A stretch of DNA of 5,794 nucleotides from an uncultured Dyadobacter sp. (lineage in GTDB: Bacteria > Bacteroidota > Bacteroidia > Cytophagales > Spirosomataceae): positions 1-5,794 of the forward strand of contig CAMLNK010000305.1 of assembly GCA_946481035.1 (NCBI GenBank), given 5' to 3'. Positions 1 to 4,924 of the stretch are shown piece by piece. Both the position numbers and the translations under genes were made by a program. How positions within the stretch are numbered: position 1 is the first letter of the stretch; the number at the start of each line of letters is the position of its first letter. The notes under the pieces are model-generated. The model was given only the letters and a program-made list of their open reading frames with translations, searched no databases and was not told the DNA's origin.

Positions 1-890
1 GCGAGATCGACAAAGTGATCCGGATGGCCGTCGCTGGCCTCAACGTCGGTGACTACATTGACGACCGCGGAGATGCGCGAAATGTGGTGCTGACCATTCC
101 GCGCAACAAGTTTTCAAATCTGAATGCGCTTAAAAACCTTTACGTAGGCAGTATCCAGGGCTCGCCCGTACAGATTGACCAGATCGCAACCATCGGCTTT
201 GAAACCTCACCAACTGCTATTAATCACTTTAATAAGTCGCGGTTTGCGAAGGTGACTTCGCTGACCGGCGACAATACGCTAGCCAACGATATTTTAAAAG
301 ATGTGGTGCCAGAGCTGAACAAGCTGAAAATGCCCGAGGGCTACTATTACAAGTTGTCCGGCGAGGCCGAATCGGAAGGCGATGCGCTGGGCGGTAATTT
401 TCTGTCGGTGATTATTTTAAGCACTTTTCTTTTTATAGGCGTGCTGCTGCTGCAGTTCAAGACCTTCAAAGGGATCATCATCGTTCTTTCGATTATTCCA
501 TTGGGCGTTTTGGGAGGGGTGTTGTTTCTGTTGATGACCGGTAATCCGATGTCGCTGGTTTCGATCATCGGTTTTATCGGGCTCTCGGGCATCCAGGTAA
601 AAAACTCTTTGTTGCTGGTCGATTTTACCAATCAGCTCAGAGAAGAAGGCAAAAGTATCGACGAAGCGATCCATATCGCTGGCGAGACCCGTTTTCTCCC
701 AGTCGTACTCACATCCATCACCGCCATTTGCGGTCTGATTCCGATTGCGATGAACCCCAATCCGCAGATCGCGCCGCTAGCCATTGTATTGATCGGAGGG
801 CTGGTTAGTTCAACGATCCTATCGCGGGTGGTGACCCCTGTGATGTATAAGCTGATTCCGCCCAGCATTGAGGGCCAGGAAAAAGGCTGA
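1..890 (+). CDS. RND-family efflux pump inner-membrane permease, C-terminal part (5' end outside window)
   Basis: This is the end of a proton-driven drug/solute exporter of the HAE1/AcrB type, the inner-membrane part of a tripartite pump. The frame is open from the window edge, so the GTG at 15 is an internal codon. About 295 of roughly 1,000-1,050 residues are present. Counting from that GTG, residues 1-125 are periplasmic porter/docking sequence, and five hydrophobic segments follow (about 129-147, 154-174, 181-203, 228-247, 255-276), matching TM8-TM12. The proton-relay residues of the AcrB C-terminal half are kept: Lys196 in GIQVKNSLLLVDF (AcrB Lys940), Arg226 and Thr233 in TRFLPVVLTS (AcrB Arg971 and Thr978). 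The paired aspartates of TM4 lie upstream, outside the window. The protein ends normally at TGA. No outer-membrane channel or adaptor gene follows, so this is probably the last gene of its operon. Substrate cannot be told. Confidence 0.95.
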   Translation, partial: EIDKVIRMAVAGLNVGDYIDDRGDARNVVLTIPRNKFSNLNALKNLYVGSIQGSPVQIDQIATIGFETSPTAINHFNKSRFAKVTSLTGDNTLANDILKDVVPELNKLKMPEGYYYKLSGEAESEGDALGGNFLSVIILSTFLFIGVLLLQFKTFKGIIIVLSIIPLGVLGGVLFLLMTGNPMSLVSIIGFIGLSGIQVKNSLLLVDFTNQLREEGKSIDEAIHIAGETRFLPVVLTSITAICGLIPIAMNPNPQIAPLAIVLIGGLVSSTILSRVVTPVMYKLIPPSIEGQEKG

Positions 891-957
891 GCTTGAATGA
901 AATCTTGCATAAAATCAAAGCAATAGGCTGGTGGATCAGGTGATAATCAGTAGTGTC

Positions 958-992
958 AAATAGGTGTGATATAAGCTTTATCATACCTATTT
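958..992 (+). terminator. Rho-independent terminator after the RND gene
   Basis: A 14-bp inverted repeat (AAATAGGTGTGATA at 958-971, TATCATACCTATTT at 979-992) encloses a 7-nt loop, TAAGCTT. All pairs are Watson-Crick except one G-U in RNA. The right arm runs into TTTCTTTT (990-997). It sits 67 bp after the RND stop and 55 bp before the next start, so it should end the efflux transcript. The left arm begins with AAA, so the hairpin could also act on the other strand. An operator role for the adjacent TetR protein is possible but less likely given the T-rich tail. Confidence 0.75.
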
Positions 993-1046
993 CTTTTCCC
1001 TTAGCCAAGTCTGCTATCAAAAGGAAGCAACCAGTTCACAACAGCA

Positions 1047-1682
1047 ATGGGTATCGCAGAAAGAAAAGTCAGGGAAAGGACGGCGATGAAGAAAATGATA
1101 TTGCAGGCAGCGCTTGATCTATACCTGGAAAAAGGACTGGACTGCACCACGATCCGGAAAATAGCGGAACGGATTGAGTACAGCCCGGCAGCTATATATC
1201 TTTATTATCCAAGTAAGCACGTAATTGTCTACCATCTTCAAAGATCGGCTTTCGACCGGTTGTTTAAATGCTTACGTTTAGTAGAAGAGGAGAAAACTCC
1301 GCTGGGCCGGCTGAGGCTCTTGGGAAAACTATACATGGACTTTGGCATAAAAAACCCTCGGGAGTACGAGCTTATGTATTCGCTCCCATCGGCGGAAGGC
1401 CTGCATCCGCCAAGCCAATATAAAGGTAACGCTGAAAGAATTTTTGCTTTTATTGGCCGGATAGTCAATGCATGTCTTGCTAAAAAGCTTGTTCGTTTTT
1501 CCGATACGGTTACGGCCCCGTTGCAATGCTGGAGCATGCTTCACGGCTTACTCTGCTCAGGCTCGGCAGCCGGTATTTCGAAACTTGTCGATCAAAACCA
1601 ATCTGTCAGTCTTGTGTATCGAGCGTGGGAAGGATATGTCGACGGGCTAGTGGCCAACGCGCTGCCATCGAGCGATGCTTGA
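1047..1682 (+). CDS. TetR/AcrR-family transcriptional regulator (TetR 1)
   Basis: A 211-residue DNA-binding regulator of normal TetR length. The N-terminal TetR_N domain covers about residues 13-60. Its helix-turn-helix lies around residues 34-57 (TTIRKIAERIEYSPAAIYLY), with the Y-S-P-A-x-I-Y-L-Y-Y recognition-helix pattern common in Bacteroidota TetR proteins that begin MGI-ERK-RE. That N-terminus supports the ATG at 1047. An internal ATG at 1086 has a better purine-rich spacing (AAAGGA) but would remove the conserved leader. Residues about 80-205 form the all-helical ligand and dimer domain, including a K-N-P-R-E-Y-E-L-M-Y stretch seen in the WHG-like TetR C-terminal group. The gene follows the RND pump on the same strand but lies beyond its terminator, so it is probably transcribed separately. 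Control of the pump is the usual arrangement but is only inferred here. The ligand is unknown. Confidence 0.9.
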   Translation: MGIAERKVRERTAMKKMILQAALDLYLEKGLDCTTIRKIAERIEYSPAAIYLYYPSKHVIVYHLQRSAFDRLFKCLRLVEEEKTPLGRLRLLGKLYMDFGIKNPREYELMYSLPSAEGLHPPSQYKGNAERIFAFIGRIVNACLAKKLVRFSDTVTAPLQCWSMLHGLLCSGSAAGISKLVDQNQSVSLVYRAWEGYVDGLVANALPSSDA

Positions 1683-1997
1683 TGGTGGAGTACGCTTATA
1701 CAGGTCAACCCAAGACTGTACTGGCAGTAGGAAAGCGACCTGCAAACAAGCTTTATTGTAAATCTTTCACTCCCAGTATTCGCCTCCATTCGGAAAACTG
1801 ATAAAATATGCCATGGCCGACTAAATGAAGGGGTTTTTGGATTTCCCTATATCAAGGGCATCGTGACAGATTAGGGTTTACCCACAAGGCAGTCAGCGAA
1901 AATAGGGCAGATTGAGAATTGCGCCATGGATGGCTAGGTACCTACTTGTAAATGATCATATCAGTTTAACAACGATGTTCTGGCAAAGCTTATAAAA
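1683..1997 (+). other. Intergenic stretch without a convincing gene
   Basis: About 315 bp between TetR 1 and a small reading frame. All frames are broken by stops at short intervals, and the reading frames here mostly run over from TetR 1 in other frames. I see no strong hairpin with a T-tract, no tRNA-like cloverleaf and no clear TAnnTTTG box. Short elements such as CCCT-ATATCA-AGGG near 1845-1860 are too small to interpret. It may be decayed coding DNA, but no protein family is recognisable. Confidence 0.5.
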
Positions 1998-2105
1998 ATG
2001 AAAAAAGCCCTTAACCTATCCGTTTGGTTCCTGGCCCCGGCTGCATTGGGTAGCGACTTGGGTAATTGGTCACCGGGGTATCGCTTGACAAATAAAAATC
2101 GCTAA
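1998..2105 (+). CDS. Possible 35-residue peptide with signal-like N-terminus, just before TetR 2
   Basis: An ATG after TATAAAA opens a 35-codon frame ending in TAA, 12 bp before the TetR 2 start. The peptide begins MKKALNLSVWFLAPAALG, which looks like a lysine-led hydrophobic secretion signal, then has a polar tail (GNWSPGYRLTNKNR). I do not recognise a family. It could be a short leader peptide, the surviving 5' end of a lost exported-protein gene, or chance. There is no clear ribosome-binding site beyond the A-rich TATAAAA. The nearness to TetR 2 would allow co-transcription. Confidence 0.25.
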   Translation: MKKALNLSVWFLAPAALGSDLGNWSPGYRLTNKNR

Positions 2106-2117
2106 CCATATATCCAT

Positions 2118-2717
2118 ATGAAGAAAGCTCATGCAACTAGGTCCAGGATTCTGGAAGCTGCTTATGACCAAATATATAAGCGCGGGTTCCAGCAAACCAG
2201 TATTGATAATGTCATGGCGGAAGCAAACATAACCAAGGGAGCATTCTATTATTATTTCAGAAGCAAAGATCAGATGGGTATTGCTGTTATCAATGAGATA
2301 GTTGGACCTGGATTGACGCATGATTTTACGTTGGAGTTGTATTCTGTACTTGACCCAATGGACGCTATTTATCAGGCGATACATACGCTTTTACTGGGGC
2401 AGAAATCCTTGAACGATGCGCGTGGATGTCCAGTATCCAATTTTATCCAGGAAATGACGCCTTGGCATACTCAGTTCTCCGGCGAGCTAACAAATATAAC
2501 CCGGCAATGGACACAGGCTATAGCGCGCAAAATAGAAGAAGGGAAGGCCAATACGTTGGTCCGGGCCGAGATCAATCCTATGGATGTGGCACTGTTCTTG
2601 ATTTCGGGATATTGGGGGATTCGAAACTTGGGCAAATTGGGCAATAGCCGGAAGGTTTACACGGCTTACCTCGCACAGCTTAAAACCTACCTATCATCTC
2701 TGCGCTGGGAAGGTTGA
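2118..2717 (+). CDS. TetR/AcrR-family transcriptional regulator (TetR 2), NemR/AcuR-like
   Basis: A 199-residue regulator of usual TetR length. The helix-turn-helix occupies residues 27-50 (TSIDNVMAEANITKGAFYYY, then FRSK), the classic T-S-I-D-x-V-x-x-x-A-x-x-x-K-G-x-F-Y-Y-Y-F pattern. The C-terminal half carries RGCPVSNFIQEM at 102-113, the G-C-x-x-x-N-x-x-x-E-M signature of the TetR group that includes NemR- and AcuR-like proteins, many of which sense reactive small molecules. Cys104 is the only cysteine in the protein and aligns with a conserved cysteine of that group; redox or electrophile sensing is therefore possible but not shown. The ATG at 2118 is the first in frame and starts right at the domain (MKKAHATRSRILEAAY); no Shine-Dalgarno is visible. 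It is unlike TetR 1 in its C-terminal domain, so the two are not a recent duplication. Its target may be the downstream SDR, by analogy with regulators of oxidoreductases. Confidence 0.9.
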   Translation: MKKAHATRSRILEAAYDQIYKRGFQQTSIDNVMAEANITKGAFYYYFRSKDQMGIAVINEIVGPGLTHDFTLELYSVLDPMDAIYQAIHTLLLGQKSLNDARGCPVSNFIQEMTPWHTQFSGELTNITRQWTQAIARKIEEGKANTLVRAEINPMDVALFLISGYWGIRNLGKLGNSRKVYTAYLAQLKTYLSSLRWEG

Positions 2718-2731
2718 CCTATAAGTCCACT

Positions 2732-2757
2732 TTGTTGACCAGCGGCGTTGGTCACAA
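2732..2757. repeat. Inverted repeat after TetR 2
   Basis: TTGTTGACCA (2732-2741) and TGGTCACAA (2749-2757) pair over 9 bp with one bulged T and a 7-nt loop, GCGGCGT. It begins 15 bp after the TetR 2 stop codon. No T-tract follows, so it is at best a weak or factor-assisted terminator. It could also be a protein-binding dyad. Confidence 0.4.
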
Positions 2758-2778
2758 CTATCCTTCTGCGTTCCTGGT

Positions 2779-2804
2779 AGGACATATGGCGATGTGCCTG
2801 TCCT
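2779..2804. repeat. Second hairpin after TetR 2
   Basis: AGGACA (2779-2784) pairs with TGTCCT (2799-2804), and inside it GGC (2788-2790) pairs with GCC (2796-2798) around a GATGT loop. A three-base TAT bulge separates the two helices on the left side. No T-run follows. It may stabilise the 3' end of the TetR 2 transcript, or it may be incidental. Confidence 0.35.
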
Positions 2805-2864
2805 GACTAGTCTTTGCCACCAAAGCGGGTATAGACAGGGAACTGGCATACGTCCGTCATCTAA

Positions 2865-3011
2865 TTAGGGTACGCCGGTCGTTCCTGAGGCTTGTATAGC
2901 GTTGAGCGAAAGACGAAGATCTGAAATATTAGCGACGTTTATAGTAGCCCAGACACGGAAATAATCATGAACCTCAGCCGTAGAAACCCACAGCATTATG
3001 GCGACTTCCAT
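2865..3011 (-). CDS. Weak candidate ORF, 48 residues, unrecognised
   Basis: A minus-strand frame from ATG (3011-3009) to TAA (2867-2865), 21 bp downstream of the other minus-strand ORF in this gap. The product would begin MEVAIMLWVSTAEVHDYFRV and contains no motif I recognise. No clear ribosome-binding site is seen. It could be the worn end of a longer minus-strand gene, or a chance frame. Confidence is low. Confidence 0.15.
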   Translation of the reverse strand: MEVAIMLWVSTAEVHDYFRVWATINVANISDLRLSLNAIQASGTTGVP

Positions 3012-3032
3012 CAGAGGCTAAGCGACGGTATT

Positions 3033-3308
3033 TTACGGTAAGGTGAGAACATTATGCCCTCTTGTACGCGATACGATGCGTGATAGTAATGCCAGTTCAT
3101 GAAAGGCCGACCTGAAATGCTGCTGCTCAAAAGCGGACTGGTCGGAATGGGTGAAGGCAATTGCACGTATCTTCCGGAATGCATCCGTATTTACATGGGT
3201 GCTGAGCATAAATTCATCGAACAGGCGCGCTTTGAGAAAGTCCACATCCAGTTCCAGCTTGCCACCGATACTCGGATGAGACGGATTAAGGTCTTTCGGG
3301 TCGAACAT
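3033..3308 (-). CDS. Unrecognised small protein, 91 residues, minus strand
   Basis: This ORF is oriented opposite to its neighbours. It starts MFDPKDLNPSHPSIGGKLEL and continues as charged, helix-friendly sequence (DVDFLKARLFDEFMLS; SAFEQQHFRSAFHELALLSR), with no membrane segment, signal peptide or cysteine. The composition looks more protein-like than the overlapping 70-codon plus-strand frame at 3099-3311. An AGGGAAA sequence lies 7 bp before the ATG on the minus strand, a plausible ribosome-binding site, and an in-frame stop lies upstream, so the start is bounded. It ends SRTRGHNVLTLP at TAA with no clear terminator. I do not recognise the family. It could be a complete small gene, or the N-terminal piece of a longer gene cut short. 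Its 5' side faces the SDR promoter region across about 500 bp, a divergent arrangement. Confidence 0.4.
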   Translation of the reverse strand: MFDPKDLNPSHPSIGGKLELDVDFLKARLFDEFMLSTHVNTDAFRKIRAIAFTHSDQSAFEQQHFRSAFHELALLSRIVSRTRGHNVLTLP

Positions 3309-3311
3309 TAA

Positions 3312-3775
3312 AGTTTCCCTGGCATTGTGACGGGTAAGTGTAAGTGTCCCGATACGACAGACAGTTTGAAATTAGAGATTAAACCTTAATTCGGCCAGTA
3401 TTTTGTGACCGTTTTTATATTTAGAGTTGAATTTGATGTTATCCATCTATCGCTTAAGTTGGAGAATTCGGAGATACTGACCACGTCGATTCGGAATTCG
3501 GGGACAGTCTATTTTGGGATAAGCTGACCAAGGTGAGTGGATGATTAATTTAATGCGAATGATGTAGCCGTAGCCGTCCTGTGGCAGAGCTCTTTGTAAA
3601 GGTAAAAGTCACACAAGGCGGCTGTTTTCGATAAAAATGCTCATAAGGTTGTAGCAAATAGGCGGGTGTAAGAAAATTATAATAACGAAATACGTCATAC
3701 GATAACAAGCAAAAGTTATGCTTCATCGAAATGGCAGTAGACACGATTCGCCGCAGTGGCCTTTAAAACAAAATT
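3312..3775. other. Long intergenic stretch between the minus-strand ORF and the SDR control region
   Basis: About 460 bp with no supported gene. It would hold the promoter of the minus-strand ORF, but I see no clean TAnnTTTG match on that strand. Repeats at 3464-3530 resemble a transposon end (listed separately). A 64-codon minus-strand frame at 3550-3744 has an unlikely composition and no ribosome-binding site, and I regard it as chance. The stretch is AT-rich near 3660-3720. Confidence 0.5.
3464..3530 (-). mobile_element. Possible relic of an IS21-like element end (degenerate terminal repeats)
   Basis: GAATTCGGnGA occurs at 3464-3474 and 3494-3504, and CTGACCA at 3477-3483 and 3524-3530. 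On the minus strand these read as units of the form GGTCAGTATCTCCGAATTC and GGTCAGCTTATCCC, with ACTGTCCCCGAATTCCG between. Multiple spaced GGTCAGT-type repeats near the tips are typical of IS21-family elements. No transposase (istA/istB) is present in the window and no target duplication can be paired, so at most a solo end or fragment remains. The assignment is by resemblance only. Confidence 0.3.
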
Positions 3776-3809
3776 ATTAGAACTTTTGAGCAAAATTGCT
3801 TCATCTAAT
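3776..3809. promoter_or_regulatory. Imperfect dyad upstream of the SDR promoter, candidate operator
   Basis: ATTAGA (3776-3781) and TCTAAT (3804-3809) are perfect inverted copies. Between them lies the near-palindrome AGCAAAATTGCT (3789-3800), flanked by TGA and TCA. The centres differ by about 2 bp, so the symmetry is imperfect. The dyad covers the place where the -33 element of the SDR promoter should lie, as expected for a repressor site. Which of the three local regulators might bind is unknown. Confidence 0.35.
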
Positions 3810-3823
3810 GGCCTGTACCTTTG
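3795..3823 (+). promoter_or_regulatory. Bacteroidota-type promoter for the SDR gene
   Basis: TACCTTTG (3816-3823) is a perfect match to the TAnnTTTG -7 consensus. ATTG (3795-3798), 17 bp upstream, is a fair partner for the TTTG -33 element. Transcription would begin a few bases after 3823, giving an A-rich leader of about 15-20 nt before the ATG at 3845. The box contains the TTG at 3821 that would otherwise be a possible start codon. Confidence 0.55.
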
Positions 3824-3845
3824 TCAAACAAAAATCAAACAAAAA
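3824..3845 (+). repeat. Perfect 11-bp tandem repeat in the SDR leader
   Basis: TCAAACAAAAA occurs twice without a gap (3824-3834 and 3835-3845), and the last A of the second copy is the first base of the ATG. A-rich leaders help initiation in Bacteroidota, where Shine-Dalgarno sites are often missing. A change in copy number would alter leader length and possibly expression. Confidence 0.7.
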
Positions 3846-4870
3846 TGAAAATGACAAATTACGACGGCGCGCTCCAGAAAGCGATAGGTTCCGGCTTCAA
3901 CTCAAAGTCAACGACAAAGAACGTAATTAATGGAATTGACCTGACCGGTAAGATTGCCATCGTAACAGGCGGTTATGGAGGACTTGGTCTGGAGATTACC
4001 AAAACGCTAACATCTGTAGGTGCCCACGTGATCGTACCGGCAAGAGACCCTGAAAAGGCCAAAGCCAGCCTCAAAGGGGTTTCTAATGTTGAAGTGGAAT
4101 ACATGAATCTGGCGAAACAGGAAACAATCAATGCTTTTGCTGAAAAATTTATCATATCCGGAAGGCCGCTACATATGCTAATCAACAATGCAGGGGTAAT
4201 GTGGACACCACTTCAGCGTGACGAGCGAGGTTACGAAGGACAGTTTGCAACCAATCACCTTGGTCATTTTCAATTGACTGCCAATTTATGGAATGCTCTG
4301 AAAAAGGCAGACGGTGCAAGGGTTGTGAATGTTTCATCATCGGCGCACCATACCTCACCGGTCCATTTCAACGATGTTAATTATAACAGCAGGGTGTACA
4401 ATAAGTTTGAAGCATACGGACAGTCAAAAACAGCAAACATACTCTTCACCGTTGAGCTGGATAAAAGAGCGCAACCATTCGGAGTTCGCTCGTATGCAGT
4501 ACATCCTGGTCTCATCCTGGCGACCGATTTGTCCCGGTTCCTGACCTTTGAGGATTTCGTGGCAATCGGTGCAGTACACCCCGATGGGACGCCGAATGTG
4601 GCGGCTCAGGAGGCGATGAAAAGTATTGAAAAGACGGTAGAAGAAGGTGCTGCTACTTCGGTCTGGGCTGCGACTGATCCAAAACTTCAATATATCGGTG
4701 GCGTCTACCTTCAAGACGTCGAAGTGGCAGATTACGTTGCGGGAGATAATATTGCGGGGAGCCCTGCCGGAGCAGAAGGTGTAGCCTCATTCGCCGTCGA
4801 TCCGGAAGCTGCTGGAAAACTTTGGACGCTTAGTGAAGAATTGACCGGGACAATTTTCGACGTACAATAA
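3845..4870 (+). CDS. Short-chain dehydrogenase/reductase (SDR), retinol-dehydrogenase/WWOX-like
   Basis: A 341-residue cytosolic NAD(P)-dependent oxidoreductase. The Rossmann fold shows the classical SDR motifs in order: TGGYGGLG at 41-48 (nucleotide binding), Arg67 after strand 2 (PARDP; suggests NADP(H) preference), NNAG at 114-117, VNVSSSAHH at 161-169 supplying the catalytic serine, YGQSK at 191-195 (catalytic Tyr191 and Lys195) and HPG at 220-222. The SSSAHH pattern and the TN-LGHF helix (136-142) place it with retinol-dehydrogenase/WW-domain-oxidoreductase-like SDRs. It is longer than the usual 250-300 residues, with an N-terminal extension of about 30 residues and a C-terminal tail. 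I chose ATG 3845; a TTG at 3821 would add eight residues but lies inside the promoter box, and ATG 3851 is an alternative two codons in. The substrate cannot be read from sequence. The divergent dyad upstream and the AraC gene 54 bp downstream suggest inducible expression. Confidence 0.93.
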   Translation: MKMTNYDGALQKAIGSGFNSKSTTKNVINGIDLTGKIAIVTGGYGGLGLEITKTLTSVGAHVIVPARDPEKAKASLKGVSNVEVEYMNLAKQETINAFAEKFIISGRPLHMLINNAGVMWTPLQRDERGYEGQFATNHLGHFQLTANLWNALKKADGARVVNVSSSAHHTSPVHFNDVNYNSRVYNKFEAYGQSKTANILFTVELDKRAQPFGVRSYAVHPGLILATDLSRFLTFEDFVAIGAVHPDGTPNVAAQEAMKSIEKTVEEGAATSVWAATDPKLQYIGGVYLQDVEVADYVAGDNIAGSPAGAEGVASFAVDPEAAGKLWTLSEELTGTIFDVQ

Positions 4871-4913
4871 CCAATTACCAAGGCTTCGCAACGGGGCTTT
4901 TGGGAATTGGTTA
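4868..4913. terminator. Long inverted repeat between SDR and AraC genes; terminator or operator
   Basis: TAACCAATTACCA (4868-4880) and TGGGAATTGGTTA (4901-4913) pair over 13 positions with one mismatch; an A-T and two G-U pairs extend the stem into the loop. The left arm starts with the SDR stop codon itself. The right arm overlaps the -7 box of the AraC gene and is followed by AATTTGTAATT rather than a clean T-tract. It may end SDR transcription, bind a regulator of the AraC promoter, or both. Confidence 0.5.
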
Positions 4914-4919
4914 AATTTG
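4912..4919 (+). promoter_or_regulatory. TAnnTTTG -7 box just before the AraC gene
   Basis: TAAATTTG matches the Bacteroidota -7 consensus perfectly and ends only 5 bp before the ATG at 4925. If used, it would give a leaderless or nearly leaderless mRNA. A matching -33 TTTG is not seen at the right distance (TTTTG at 4898-4902 is too close), so the promoter is uncertain and the gene may instead be read through from the SDR. Confidence 0.35.
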
Positions 4920-4924
4920 TAATT

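Larger units (their letters stand above)
2718..3032. other. Gene-poor stretch after TetR 2
   Basis: About 315 bp with no plus-strand gene. It holds two inverted repeats just after TetR 2 (listed separately) and a weak 48-codon minus-strand frame at 2865-3011. A 24-codon plus-strand frame at 2967-3041 has no recognisable features. ACGGTA occurs twice within 3025-3040 as a short direct repeat. Confidence 0.5.

Noticed and set aside
893..943. A 16-codon TTG-started frame right after the RND stop (ends GWWIR).
   Set aside because: Too short, with a rare start codon and no ribosome-binding site of its own; no family resemblance that I can support.
2035..2078. CCCCGG and CCGGGG inverted copies upstream of TetR 2.
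   Set aside because: Only 6 bp with a 32-nt loop; easily chance.
2085..2114. TTGACA with TATATC 18 bp later, resembling a sigma-70 promoter for TetR 2.
   Set aside because: The -10 would end 3 bp before the ATG, so the transcript would start inside the gene; the E. coli-type consensus is also not the main promoter form in Bacteroidota.
3099..3311. 70-codon plus-strand frame opposite the minus-strand ORF.
   Set aside because: Less protein-like composition, no ribosome-binding site; most likely the shadow of the minus-strand frame.
3550..3744. 64-codon minus-strand frame.
   Set aside because: Composition rich in Phe, Tyr and His without order, no ribosome-binding site, in AT-rich intergenic DNA.
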